Shown here: piece by piece, positions 8,446 through 16,809 of the stretch
Layout: each line of letters opens with the position of its first letter
Position numbering within the stretch: the first letter of the stretch is position 1
Assembly (NCBI RefSeq): GCF_020075705.1
Contig: NZ_JAIQUM010000021.1
Coordinates: forward strand, 3,434-67,433
DNA from: Metabacillus rhizolycopersici
GTDB lineage: Bacteria > Bacillota > Bacilli > Bacillales > Bacillaceae
Length of the DNA: 64,000 nt
Direction: 5' to 3'
Notes under the pieces: generated by a model
The model's input: the letters and a program-made list of their open reading frames with translations, nothing else
What the model was told of the DNA's origin: nothing
Database searches by the model: none
Made by a program: the position numbers and the translations under genes

Positions 8446-8601
8446 GTCACCGCTTCGGTTTCTTTTTTCAAGAATCGGGCACGTAAACACTATAAAGGTG
8501 ACCGCTTTGGCTCCTTTTTTCAAGAATCGGACACGTAACTCCTGGAAAGGTGACCGCTTTGGCTCTTTTTCCTTGATTCGGGCTTCTAACCCATCAAAAA
8601 A
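8446..8601. repeat. 52-bp tandem repeat, three units, in the degV-degU gap
   Basis: Three head-to-tail units begin at 8446, 8498 and 8550 with GTSACCGCTTYGG, each followed by a pyrimidine run and an AAGAATCGGNCACGTAA-like segment; the third unit is more diverged. The period is exactly 52 bp both times. The rest of the 404-base gap (8290-8693) holds a fragment resembling the R1 left end (AACAAAAGCGCAAG, about 8364-8377) and the degU terminator. Confidence 0.8.
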
Positions 8602-8652
8602 CAACACTCATTTAGAAACAGCCTTCATTTTTAGAGGCCCCTGCCCTATGAC

Positions 8653-8690
8653 AAAAAACGGGTTAGACCCCTGAGAGCCTAACCCGTTTT
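8653..8690 (-). terminator. Intrinsic terminator of degS-degU
   Basis: AACGGGTTAG (8657-8666) pairs with CTAACCCGTT (8679-8688), 10 bp, 12-nt loop, followed by a run of T on the minus strand. It lies 4 bases past the degU stop. Confidence 0.88.
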
Positions 8691-8693
8691 CAC

Positions 8694-9380
8694 TTATTTC
8701 ACTTCTACCCAGCCATTTTTAATCGCGACAACTACCGCTTGCGTACGGTCGTTGACACTCATTTTTTGCAAAATATTACTTACATGGTTTTTAACTGTTT
8801 TTTCACTAATAAACAGCGCTTCTCCGATTCCACGGTTACTTTTACCATCTGCTAGCATTTGGAGCACTTCACACTCACGTCTAGTAAGAATATGTAATGG
8901 TCGGCGAATCTCTGGTTGCAATCTCTGGTTTAGAACATCTTGTCCATTTGATGTGGCAAGTCGTCTGAACTCATTGACTAAATTATGTGTTACCTTCGGA
9001 TGTAAATAAGAGCCACCTTCTGCGACAACTTTGACTGCTTCAATCAGTGTATCTGCATCCATCTCTTTTAATAGATAACCTCTTGCACCTGTCTTGAGTG
9101 CATGTGTTACATAGTTTTCATCATCATGTATTGATAAAATAATGATCTTTGTTTCCGCATCAGCTTCAATTAGTTGCTTTGTTGCTTCGACACCATTTAC
9201 TTTTGGCATATTAATATCCATGATTACAACATCAGGCTTATGAGCATCAACGATTGCTAATGCGTCTTCACCGTCATCACCTTCTGCTACAACCTCAAAG
9301 CTTGGTTCGAAATCCAAAATGCGTTTTACACCTTCACGAAATAACTGATGATCATCAATAATAACTATCTTCGTCTTCAT
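8694..9380 (-). CDS. degU: Response regulator DegU
   Basis: 228 residues, one short of what I recall for B. subtilis. The receiver domain (about 1-120) has acidic residues at DD 9-10, the phosphoacceptor Asp55 in VVIMDINMP, and Lys near 104. The C-terminal LuxR/NarL HTH (about 160-225) carries [18 protein letters not shown] and [12 protein letters not shown]. DegU controls exoenzymes, competence, motility and biofilm genes. It follows degS by 89 nt, and the pair ends at a strong terminator. Confidence 0.97.
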   Translation of the reverse strand: MKTKIVIIDDHQLFREGVKRILDFEPSFEVVAEGDDGEDALAIVDAHKPDVVIMDINMPKVNGVEATKQLIEADAETKIIILSIHDDENYVTHALKTGARGYLLKEMDADTLIEAVKVVAEGGSYLHPKVTHNLVNEFRRLATSNGQDVLNQRLQPEIRRPLHILTRRECEVLQMLADGKSNRGIGEALFISEKTVKNHVSNILQKMSVNDRTQAVVVAIKNGWVEVK

Positions 9381-9469
9381 GCTTACGCCTCCCCACTGTT
9401 TATTCTATTCTATTTGCCAACTATACCGTCAATAAGCCTTTTGATCGTATTTTCTGGCCTATGAAATCA

Positions 9470-10633
9470 TCAGCCAACTTGATATGGGACTTGAATCATG
9501 ATAAATGTCCCTAGGCCAATTTTAGAATCAATCGTTATTTTACCTTCAAGAAGTTCAATCCGCTCTTTCATACCAATGAGACCAAATGATTTCTTGTCTT
9601 TATTCCTATTATATTCCTTTAGGTCAAACCCCTCACCATTATCTTTAATGACCATTGTACAAATCGTTTCCGCCGCTTCAACCTTTACGGTGATTTCACT
9701 TGCTTTCGCATGCTTCAACGCATTTGTAATTGCCTCTTGTGCAAGCCTAAAAAGCGCAACCTCGAACCGCGATGAAAGACGCTGATCTTCTAGACAACCA
9801 ATACTTTGAAAGGTAATTTTTGTTTTACCATTATATTCTTCGATTGTATTGATATATTTTTTGAGGGTTGGAATAAGACCTAAGTCATCTAACGCCATTG
9901 GTCTTAAGTCATAGATAATTCGCCTAACTTCATATAACGCATTACGGACATTTTGCCTGAGATTACGGATTTCCTTAAAACCTTCTTCAGCACCGCGCTC
10001 ACGATAAATTCGCTCGATAAGTTCAGAACGCATCATCACATTGGCTAGCATTTGTGCTGGACCATCGTGAATCTCCCTTGAAACTCGCTTCCGTTCTTCC
10101 TCTTGAGCTTCAATAATCCGGAGACCAAAATCCTGCTTTTGCTGTGCATCCTCTAACAATACACCAACTTGACGAATATCGCGATTTAAATAATTTAATA
10201 CGACTGTTATCTGACTAACAAGTGACTGCGAACGTTCGATAGTTTCTTGTAGGTTTAGTAAACTACGTTCTAAATCATCACGGCGATGACGTAGCTGCTT
10301 TTCATGCTGCTGAATCATCGTTAACTCAACCTGAAGCTTATGTGCCTTTTCATACGCCTCACGAATGTCCTCCTCCGTAAACTCTTTAAATTGCTTACTT
10401 ACCTGTGAAAGTCGATTACGTGCAATTCTTGCCTGCATCCCGAGCTTGTCACCCTCATCGATCACCTTACTTACTTGAATTTTTATATCCTTTAGCTCTT
10501 CCACTAATGATTCATATTGCTTTCGAGACTGTTCACCAATCCGGAAGATTTCATCTTTGCTTCCGTCCACCGTTTGAATCATTCGTTCTAAAACTTCATC
10601 AAGCACCTTGTTATCTATTTTATTGGAGTTCAC
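9470..10633 (-). CDS. degS: Sensor histidine kinase DegS
   Basis: 387 residues from the GTG at 10633, chosen for GGAGGAAAG 5 nt upstream. This places the phosphoacceptor in REIHDGPAQ at His189, the position I recall for B. subtilis DegS. The protein is cytoplasmic, with no membrane segment. Residues about 1-165 form a long coiled-coil sensor region, then a HisKA_3 dimerisation domain and a C-terminal ATPase (DNGEGFD near 345, GLIGMKERIELL near 360). DegS phosphorylates DegU. A dyad around TGCAGAT/ATCTGCG lies in the 266-base gap shared with yvyE. Confidence 0.97.
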   Translation of the reverse strand: MNSNKIDNKVLDEVLERMIQTVDGSKDEIFRIGEQSRKQYESLVEELKDIKIQVSKVIDEGDKLGMQARIARNRLSQVSKQFKEFTEEDIREAYEKAHKLQVELTMIQQHEKQLRHRRDDLERSLLNLQETIERSQSLVSQITVVLNYLNRDIRQVGVLLEDAQQKQDFGLRIIEAQEEERKRVSREIHDGPAQMLANVMMRSELIERIYRERGAEEGFKEIRNLRQNVRNALYEVRRIIYDLRPMALDDLGLIPTLKKYINTIEEYNGKTKITFQSIGCLEDQRLSSRFEVALFRLAQEAITNALKHAKASEITVKVEAAETICTMVIKDNGEGFDLKEYNRNKDKKSFGLIGMKERIELLEGKITIDSKIGLGTFIMIQVPYQVG

Positions 10634-10821
10634 GTTCTTTCCTCCGTTTTGTATGTATACTAAGAAATGCGCAGATTCACTCTTATCTGCAATAAGGATG
10701 TAGCTAAACTCCAGCAAATTTCACTTACAAAATATAGCTAGTTATATCCTTTACATTTCATTATCTTCTTATTTTCACAAAAAACAACATAACTCTTTTT
10801 TATTTGTCACATTATTTACGA

Positions 10822-10850
10822 TTGAAGTAAAAAAAATGTCGTTTTATAAT
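10822..10850 (+). promoter_or_regulatory. SigA promoter of yvyE-tagU
   Basis: TTGAAG (10822-10827), 17-nt spacer, TATAAT (10845-10850). The predicted start is about 40 bases before the yvyE ATG at 10900. It diverges from degS. Confidence 0.75.
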
Positions 10851-10899
10851 ATAAGAACGACTATTCAAATTTTGCTTGCTTGTCAGGAGGTGTACAAGC

Positions 10900-11538
10900 A
10901 TGCTTTCATATTATTATACCGTAAAAGGGTATGGAGAGCATGAACTAATTATTCAGAAATCACGTTTTATTTGTTATACAGAGCGAGTCACAACAGAAGA
11001 GGACGCTCAAGCTTTTATCCAACAAATAAAAAAGAAACATTATAATGCAACCCATAATTGCTCAGCATACCTCATTGGCGAACATGACCACGTTCAAAAA
11101 GCAAATGATGATGGCGAGCCTAGCGGAACAGCAGGAGTTCCTATGCTAGAAGTGCTAAAAAAGAAAAACTTAAAAGACACAGTTGTCGTTGTAACTCGTT
11201 ATTTCGGCGGGATTAAACTAGGTGCAGGTGGATTAATTCGTGCTTATGGAAAATCCGTTTCCGAAGGGCTAAACGAAATTGGAATCGTAGAACGAAAATT
11301 AATGCGCGTAATGCATACAAAAATTGATTATACATGGTTGGGAAAAGTGGAAAATGAATTACGATCTTCCAAATTTTTATTAAAGGAAATTCACTATTTA
11401 AATGACGTAGAAGTGGAAACCTATGTAGAAGAAGAGAAAAAGGAATCCTTTGTTGAGTGGATAACAGAGCTGACGAATGGGAAATGTGAAATATTCGAAG
11501 GCGATGTCACTTATTTGGAACAGCAAGTTCAAATTTAA
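10900..11538 (+). CDS. yvyE: YvyE/YigZ (IMPACT, UPF0029) family protein
   Basis: 212 residues from the ATG at 10900, which has CAGGAGG 10 nt upstream; an in-frame start at 10876 would place this site inside the gene. The IMPACT N-terminal domain carries the family block DDGEPSGTAGVPML (about 67-80) and VVVTRYFGGIKLGAGGLIRAY (about 93-113, quoted in part here as RYFGGIKLGAGGLIRAY). A smaller C-terminal ferredoxin-like domain (DUF1949) follows. The family's biochemical role is poorly known. The gene lies 18 nt upstream of tagU and shares its promoter. Confidence 0.92.
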   Translation: MLSYYYTVKGYGEHELIIQKSRFICYTERVTTEEDAQAFIQQIKKKHYNATHNCSAYLIGEHDHVQKANDDGEPSGTAGVPMLEVLKKKNLKDTVVVVTRYFGGIKLGAGGLIRAYGKSVSEGLNEIGIVERKLMRVMHTKIDYTWLGKVENELRSSKFLLKEIHYLNDVEVETYVEEEKKESFVEWITELTNGKCEIFEGDVTYLEQQVQI

Positions 11539-11556
11539 TCGTTAGAGGAGAACCAT

Positions 11557-12588
11557 ATGAATCGAAAAGAAATGAAGAGAGCAAAGAAGAAAAAGAAACG
11601 CCCAATTTTAAGAAGGTTGTTATTTCTTGCTCTCCTATTGTTTTTATGTGTTGGGGGCTATATTGGATACGTGTTCTACCAAACATTTGCAGCAGCAAAT
11701 GAGTCCTACGATGATTTAGGCCGAGAAAAATCAAGGCTTCGTGATTACGCAGTTAGTATTTCAAATGACCCTGTATCTATCCTCCTTTTAGGTGTCGAGA
11801 ATTATTCAAGCGGCGGAAAGGGAGGACGATCTGACACATTGATGGTAGCTACATTTAACCCTACTGATCAAACCATGAAGCTTTTAAGCATCCCACGTGA
11901 TACTCGTGTTGAAATACCCGGGAAGGGCAAGAATAAAATTAATCATTCCTTTTCTAAAGGTGGCAAAGAGCTAACGATTGAAACAGTTGAAGACTTTTTA
12001 GAAATCCCAATTGATTACTATGCTACTGTAAATTTTGATGGTTTAAAAAACATCGTGGACATTGTTGGCGGGGTTACTGTTGATGTTCCATTTGACTTCA
12101 CACAAAACAGTGATGATCCTAAAGCGGAAAAACTTGAATTTTTTGAAGGCCCAATGAAATTAGATGGTAGATACGCGCTTGCATATGCAAGAATGCGTCT
12201 GCAGGATCCTAATAACGACATAGGCCGTAATGAGCGTCAACAAGAGGTTGTAAAGGCGATCATTGATGAAATCGCTTCTGCTGGAACCCTTTTGAAGGTT
12301 GATAAACTGACGAACGAGGTTGGTAAAAATGTTGAAACAAACATGAGGGTTTCTGAGCTACTAGGCTTCTACCAAAAATATTCTGGCTTTAGCACAAAAA
12401 GCATCGAGACAATAAAACTCGACGGTGTAGGGGAATACATCAGCGGAACAGCTTATTGGATTCCAGAAGAAGAAAGTGTCAAGAAAGTACAAAAGGAATT
12501 GCAATCCCATCTAGAGATTCCAGTAAATAGTGCGACAGACAAAACTGAATCGACAGATGTAGTAGAAAAAAACGCCGCTACTAAATAA
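11557..12588 (+). CDS. tagU: LytR-CpsA-Psr (LCP) family ligase TagU
   Basis: 343 residues. A basic N-terminus (RAKKKKKRP) leads into one membrane helix (about 18-40). The extracellular LCP domain starts near 65 with SILLLGVEN, followed by GGRSDTLMVATFNP, SIPRDTRVEIPG, KINHSF and ALAYARMR, the Asp and Arg residues that hold the pyrophosphate of the lipid-linked substrate. LCP enzymes move teichoic acids or other glycans from undecaprenyl pyrophosphate to peptidoglycan. The position after yvyE and facing tagO is that of B. subtilis tagU (lytR). The C-terminal tail of about 20 residues is polar. A second LCP gene lies at 41007. Confidence 0.93.
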   Translation: MNRKEMKRAKKKKKRPILRRLLFLALLLFLCVGGYIGYVFYQTFAAANESYDDLGREKSRLRDYAVSISNDPVSILLLGVENYSSGGKGGRSDTLMVATFNPTDQTMKLLSIPRDTRVEIPGKGKNKINHSFSKGGKELTIETVEDFLEIPIDYYATVNFDGLKNIVDIVGGVTVDVPFDFTQNSDDPKAEKLEFFEGPMKLDGRYALAYARMRLQDPNNDIGRNERQQEVVKAIIDEIASAGTLLKVDKLTNEVGKNVETNMRVSELLGFYQKYSGFSTKSIETIKLDGVGEYISGTAYWIPEEESVKKVQKELQSHLEIPVNSATDKTESTDVVEKNAATK

Positions 12589-12605
12589 TAATGCCAATTT
12601 AATCT

Positions 12606-12643
12606 AAGCAGGTTGAACCACCCAATGGTTTACCTGCTTTTTT
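12606..12643 (+). terminator. Terminator of yvyE-tagU
   Basis: AAGCAGGT pairs with ACCTGCTT (8 bp, with an inner CCA/TGG) and is followed by TTTT. It lies 18 bases past the tagU stop. Confidence 0.88.
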
Positions 12644-12650
12644 CTCGTCA

Positions 12651-12778
12651 TAAGAAAAGCGCAAGCGCCTTGTTCAGCCTCAGGCATAGCACAAGACGAG
12701 CCTCACGGAAAGGTGTTCTTTACCTTTCTGGGAGGCTTGGCTTGTGACCTCGAGGGGCTAGGCGCTGGAGCTGGACAG
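12651..12778 (+). repeat. R1 repeat copy B
   Basis: Begins TAAGAAAAGCGCAAGCGCC, right arm GAGGGGCTAGGCGCTGGAGC. Its central stem (GAGCCTC..AAAGGT with ACCTTT..GAGGCTTG) differs in sequence from other copies but still pairs. It abuts the tagU terminator. Confidence 0.85.
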
Positions 12779-12807
12779 TTCTCGAAGCCAAAACTTGTAA
12801 ATCCTGA

Positions 12808-13019
12808 TATAAAGCGAGACTTCCATCAGTGGGGGTTTTCTTCATCCCCCACTGATGGTTAGTGAGACTTATCATGCTCAGGAACGCCACATCCTGTGGC
12901 TTCGCCTGACTTGGACGTCCTGTCCTTCGTCGGATCTTTACGGGCAGTTATCTCCCACTTATCTTCTTTGCTTCTCTCGAATCTCGAAGTCGGAGTTTTA
13001 CTGCCCGTTAAGGTGGGAT
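12808..13019 (+). repeat. R2 structured repeat, long copy
   Basis: Begins TATAAAGCGAGACTTCC. A perfect 13-bp stem (CCATCAGTGGGGG 12823-12835 with 12846-12858) is flanked by direct copies of GYGAGACTT. A second stem ACGGGCAGT (12940-12948) pairs with ACTGCCCGT (13000-13008). The end is GGTGGGATAAAA. Between the stems lies an extra GC-rich module (about 12873-12935) that the second copy lacks. With R1 copy B and two terminators it fills the 473-base gap 12589-13061. Confidence 0.8.
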
Positions 13020-13050
13020 AAAAAAAGAACCAGTCCAAAGACTGATCCTT
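13019..13050 (-). terminator. Terminator of tagO
   Basis: On the minus strand AAGGATCAGTC pairs with GACTGGTTCTT (11 bp with two G-U pairs, loop TTTG), followed by TTTTTT. It lies 12 bases past the tagO stop and abuts the end of R2. Confidence 0.8.
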
Positions 13051-13061
13051 TCCTAAAAATA

Positions 13062-14144
13062 TCAATTATCCTTTTGAGGCTTTTTTACAGAGAATAACCT
13101 TCTAAACATATTAATTAATGGCGTTCGATTTTTCCCGATCAAGCCAACAAATTCTGCAATAAATTGTAAAGCTATGAGGAGAATAATCAGAATAAAAAAT
13201 GACATCCACAATGTTGCGTTTGAGAAAATGATCGCCGAAAATCCAAAGCACGCACTAAAGAAATAAATAACTAATACTGCCGCACGGTGGCTAAATCCGA
13301 GTTCCACTAAACAATAGTGTAAATGAAGCTTATCTGGTGCAGCAATGCTACGTTTATTCAATAATCTTCTGATAATCGCAAATACTGTATCAAATATTGG
13401 AACAGCTAATACAATAATCGGAATAATAAAGCTGAATAATGTTATGTTTTTAAACAATCCTAACATGGAAATAATCGAAATAGAGTAGCCTAAAAACAAT
13501 GCCCCAGTATCACCCATGAAGATTTTCGCTGGGTAAAAATTGTGAACAAGAAAGCCTAATGTACTTCCAATTAAGATGAAACATAATGCGACAACTAAAA
13601 ATTGTGAATCAGCAAACGCCATGATAAGAATGCTTGTCATCGCAATCGATGATACACCTGCTGCTAGACCATCAAGTCCATCAATTAAATTAATCGCGTT
13701 TGTAATTGCAACAATCCATAAAACTGTAACTGGGTAGCTAAAAAAATCTAGATAAACAACTCCGAAAAAAGGAACTGTAAATTTTTCAACTAAAAGACCT
13801 GATGAAACAACAACGATAGCTGCTACTAGCTGTCCTAAGAACTTATACCGTGCTGGTAACGTAAACCTGTCATCGAGTATACCAATGATCACGATGATAA
13901 AAGCTCCAATAATCACTTCTGTCATATAGATTGATTGTGGATTTAAATAGATAAAACCAGCAGTAACTCCGATAAAAATTGCGAGTCCACCTAGTCGAGG
14001 CATAATGTCCTTATGAATTTTACGTTTGTTTGGTTGATCTGTAGCACCAATTTTTATTGCCAACTTCTTAACCAATGGTGTGATTAAAACAGCGACAGTA
14101 AAAGAAAGAATAAAGGCTACAATATAGTCAATATAAGAATGCAT
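13062..14144 (-). CDS. tagO: Undecaprenyl-phosphate GlcNAc-1-phosphate transferase TagO
   Basis: 360 residues with about ten or eleven membrane helices. MraY/WecA motifs are present: KIHKDIMPRLGGLAIF near 42-57, DD at 91-92, IDGLDGLAAG near 154-163 (metal-binding Asp residues), MGDTGALFLG near 215, and a HLHYCL loop near 274-279. It transfers GlcNAc-1-phosphate from UDP-GlcNAc to undecaprenyl phosphate, the first step for wall teichoic acid and related glycans. It stands alone between its own promoter and terminator. A basic tail (RRLFSVKKPQ) ends the protein. Confidence 0.95.
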   Translation of the reverse strand: MHSYIDYIVAFILSFTVAVLITPLVKKLAIKIGATDQPNKRKIHKDIMPRLGGLAIFIGVTAGFIYLNPQSIYMTEVIIGAFIIVIIGILDDRFTLPARYKFLGQLVAAIVVVSSGLLVEKFTVPFFGVVYLDFFSYPVTVLWIVAITNAINLIDGLDGLAAGVSSIAMTSILIMAFADSQFLVVALCFILIGSTLGFLVHNFYPAKIFMGDTGALFLGYSISIISMLGLFKNITLFSFIIPIIVLAVPIFDTVFAIIRRLLNKRSIAAPDKLHLHYCLVELGFSHRAAVLVIYFFSACFGFSAIIFSNATLWMSFFILIILLIALQFIAEFVGLIGKNRTPLINMFRRLFSVKKPQKDN

Positions 14145-14183
14145 AGTTTACACCCACTTGTGTGAGAAATTAATACCTATTCC

Positions 14184-14211
14184 ATCATAGCAAAAATTTA
14201 TTAAGTTTCAA
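14184..14211 (-). promoter_or_regulatory. Extended -10 SigA promoter of tagO
   Basis: TTGAAA (14206-14211), 16-nt spacer, TATGAT (14184-14189), preceded by TGC, the extended -10 element. It lies about 40 bases before the tagO ATG. Further upstream is a small dyad TTGACA/TGTCAA around 14269-14284 of unknown meaning. Confidence 0.72.
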
Positions 14212-14318
14212 TGGTAATTTTCTTAAAGTTAGATGACAAAAATCAACTTTTTCATACAATATTAGCATTGACATATGTGTCAAAACCTATCGCATGACCA
14301 ATGAAAATGAAATAATTA

Positions 14319-15443
14319 CTATTTCTCAAGAAGTTGTTTGTAAAAAGCGAAAAGTTTTTCCTCTTCAGAATTCCAATTATATGCCAAGTTAAAGGCCTCC
14401 ATACCATTTTCCCCCATCTCCTTCGTTAAAACAGGGTTTTCTAACAATTCAAGCATAGCTTTCGATATAGATTGTGGACGTTCAGGGTTTACTAACAAAC
14501 CACTTTGAGAAGAATCAACCACCTTCCGATAGTGAGGAAAATCCGATGCAATAACTGCTACACCTGCCGCCATGTATTCGAATAACTTATTAGGTAAACA
14601 GACAAGATGGTTAGGCACAGGCAAATAGGGAATGATACCTATCGAGGCCTTTGATAAATGCTCTTCAATTTGTTCATACGGTACCTTGCCTTTAAATTCA
14701 ACTTTGTCATTCAATTGATTCGCTTTAATTTTTTCACGAATCTTTTTTTCAAATGCCTCCGATTCAAAACTACCAACAAAAATAAGCTTAGCCTGAGGTC
14801 GTAATTTAGATGTATGTGCAAATCCGTCGATTAGCTCCTCAATGCCCCTAATCGGTGTTATCCCACCGAGATATAAAAGATAATCTTCGTTCTTACTTGT
14901 TTTTTTAGTAGGAGTAAACATATCAGGTAAAGGGTAGTTCTCTATTTTACAGTTCTTGTATGATTGATATCGCTCACCCACTTCTTCTGTCGTGTATATG
15001 ACACCAGAAAGAATCGGTAATGACATTTTTTCGATGAGTTCATACGCAATCCTGATCGGATTCTTCAGCCACCTTTTTAAATACTTTTTACTCATGATGG
15101 CATTTGGATAATGCTCGTGGACATCAAATATCACTGGTTTTCTAGTGAAAATCCGAAGCAGTACACCTACTGGCAGTAATTCTGGATCATGAAAATGATA
15201 CAAGTCTGCCTTTGTTTCTTTTGCTAGCTTAAAGACAGAAAATGCATGTAAAAACCTCTTCCACTCTTTTTTCGGCTTTTCAATTGGAATCAAGTCAATT
15301 CCATCATCTTCAATTCGTTTATCAGGCTTTGGCGCTAAAAGAGTCACCTCATAGCCAGCCTTCTTTAGTGATTTACATTGTTTATGGTAGATTCGGCCAT
15401 CGTACGCGTGGTGAACCGTTGTTAACACACAAATTTTCGTCAT
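14319..15443 (-). CDS. Glycosyltransferase family 4 (surface glycan)
   Basis: 374 residues with a GT-B fold. The N-terminal domain begins MTKICVLTTVHHAYDGRIYHK and has FHDPELLPVG near 104-113. The C-terminal domain has YLLYLGGITPIRGIEELIDG near 190-209 and the nucleotide-sugar site EYMAAGVAVIASDFP near 290-305, including the E-x7-E-type region. No signal peptide. It likely adds one sugar to a lipid-linked or wall glycan; the substrate cannot be read from the sequence. It is transcribed away from the next gene, another GT4, over a 100-base shared upstream region. Confidence 0.85.
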   Translation of the reverse strand: MTKICVLTTVHHAYDGRIYHKQCKSLKKAGYEVTLLAPKPDKRIEDDGIDLIPIEKPKKEWKRFLHAFSVFKLAKETKADLYHFHDPELLPVGVLLRIFTRKPVIFDVHEHYPNAIMSKKYLKRWLKNPIRIAYELIEKMSLPILSGVIYTTEEVGERYQSYKNCKIENYPLPDMFTPTKKTSKNEDYLLYLGGITPIRGIEELIDGFAHTSKLRPQAKLIFVGSFESEAFEKKIREKIKANQLNDKVEFKGKVPYEQIEEHLSKASIGIIPYLPVPNHLVCLPNKLFEYMAAGVAVIASDFPHYRKVVDSSQSGLLVNPERPQSISKAMLELLENPVLTKEMGENGMEAFNLAYNWNSEEEKLFAFYKQLLEK

Positions 15444-15543
15444 AATATCATATCCTTTTACATATCAAAAGTTGTAACTTTTCCATTAATACTTTACACT
15501 ATACTATTGATAATTCCTAATTTTTTTATGGAAAGGGATCAAT

Positions 15544-16788
15544 ATGAAAATCATCTATATCACACAACATTTCCCACCCGAAATCGGTGCAGCACAAGGT
15601 CGCGCATATGATATGAGCTCAAATTTATCGAAATTAGGTCATGACCTACATGTGCTAACGACCTTTCCTAATTCCCAACCTACAAAAAAGGTATTTAAAA
15701 AAGAGAAAGTAAACAATCTTAGCGTTTATCGTTCTTTCCGAATAAGAGATACAAAAACTAGCACCGTACGGAGACTTGCTAATTATCTATCGTTTATGAT
15801 CTCAAGCTGCTTATCCGGGTTGTTCGTAAAAAAGGTCGATATCGTCTATGCTACTTCTCCCCAGCTATTCCAAGGGGTTACAGGTTATTTTCTAAGTCGC
15901 ATTCATCGAGCCAAATTTGTCTTTGAAATCCGTGATTTATGGGTCGACTTTGCCGAATTGTTAGGGCAATTTAAAAATAAAAAACTCTTAAATCTTGCCC
16001 GGAAACTGGAGAACTTCTTATATAATAAAGCGGATCACATCATTGTCGTAACACATGGCTATAAAAAGCGCCTGATCGACCTTGGAATCAAGGAAGACAA
16101 AATTACGGTTATTCCAAATGGTGTTAACCCTTCATCACTAAATCAACTAGTTACGAATCATACAAATTCAGTAAAACAGCAGTATGCAATCGAGGACAAG
16201 TTTCTCGTCTTATACGCAGGAAACATCGGTGCTGCTCAAGGGTTAGACACCATTATCTCTGCAGCTGAGCAATTAAAACATGACCCTTCCATCGTTTTTA
16301 TGTTCATTGGTGGGGGCGTTGAAAAGCAGACTTTAATGGAGCGAGCACGAACTCTTCAGCTTTCAAATGTTATCTTCATTGATAGCAAAAAGAAGGAAGA
16401 ACTAGCTAGCTATTATGATGCTGCGGATATTGGCATTGTCTCATTGAAAAAACATCCTTTGTTTGAAATCACAATCCCATCAAAAGTATTCGACTATATG
16501 TCAATGTCAATTCCAGTCTTAATTGGTGTAGATGGTGAAGCAAGAGAAATCGTTGAAAAGCATCATGCTGGTTTTTATTTTGAACCAGAAAACCCAACAG
16601 ATTTTATTCGTTCTTTAAAGCACGCTCAAAACAATCCTAATGTGCTTAAGGAGATTGAGCTTAACGTAAAGCAAGAGCTTCTTCAATCATTTAATCGAGA
16701 AACGCAAGCAAAAGAGTTGTCAGAAGCTTTCACTCATTTGACTAATCGAAACGACAAAGAGTTGCAAAAAAAGACGACCAGTTTCTAA
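15544..16788 (+). CDS. Glycosyltransferase family 4, WbuB-like
   Basis: 414 residues. The N-terminus MKIIYITQHFPPEIGAAQGR is the start typical of WbuB/WcaI-like GT4 enzymes, usually GlcNAc or FucNAc transferases in O-antigen and capsule loci. The C-terminal domain has LVLYAGNIGAAQGLDTII near 219-236 and VFDYMSMSIPVLIGVDGEA near 317-335. The start has AAAGGGATC 6-8 nt upstream. It is the only plus-strand gene in the glycan region between tagO and gtaB, isolated between a divergent and a convergent neighbour, so it is regulated separately. The last codons form one arm of the shared terminator. Confidence 0.85.
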   Translation: MKIIYITQHFPPEIGAAQGRAYDMSSNLSKLGHDLHVLTTFPNSQPTKKVFKKEKVNNLSVYRSFRIRDTKTSTVRRLANYLSFMISSCLSGLFVKKVDIVYATSPQLFQGVTGYFLSRIHRAKFVFEIRDLWVDFAELLGQFKNKKLLNLARKLENFLYNKADHIIVVTHGYKKRLIDLGIKEDKITVIPNGVNPSSLNQLVTNHTNSVKQQYAIEDKFLVLYAGNIGAAQGLDTIISAAEQLKHDPSIVFMFIGGGVEKQTLMERARTLQLSNVIFIDSKKKEELASYYDAADIGIVSLKKHPLFEITIPSKVFDYMSMSIPVLIGVDGEAREIVEKHHAGFYFEPENPTDFIRSLKHAQNNPNVLKEIELNVKQELLQSFNRETQAKELSEAFTHLTNRNDKELQKKTTSF

Positions 16789-16806
16789 AAAACTAGGTCG
16801 TCTTTT
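16769..16806. terminator. Bidirectional terminator between convergent genes
   Basis: AAAAGACGACC (16769-16779) pairs perfectly with GGTCGTCTTTT (16796-16806). T-runs follow on both strands. The left arm lies inside the last codons of the plus-strand glycosyltransferase. Confidence 0.88.
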
Positions 16807-16809
16807 CAT

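Noticed and set aside
8348..8674. A 108-codon plus-strand frame between degV and degU
   Set aside because: It is made of the 52-bp tandem repeat and the degU terminator and has no ribosome site.
10634..10899. A riboswitch or T-box in the degS-yvyE gap
   Set aside because: Only a short TGCAGAT/ATCTGC dyad is visible, with no T-box sequence, specifier loop or terminator.
12855..13097. An 80-codon plus-strand frame downstream of tagU
   Set aside because: It lies wholly inside R2 and the tagO terminator, and the other R2 copy does not keep the frame.
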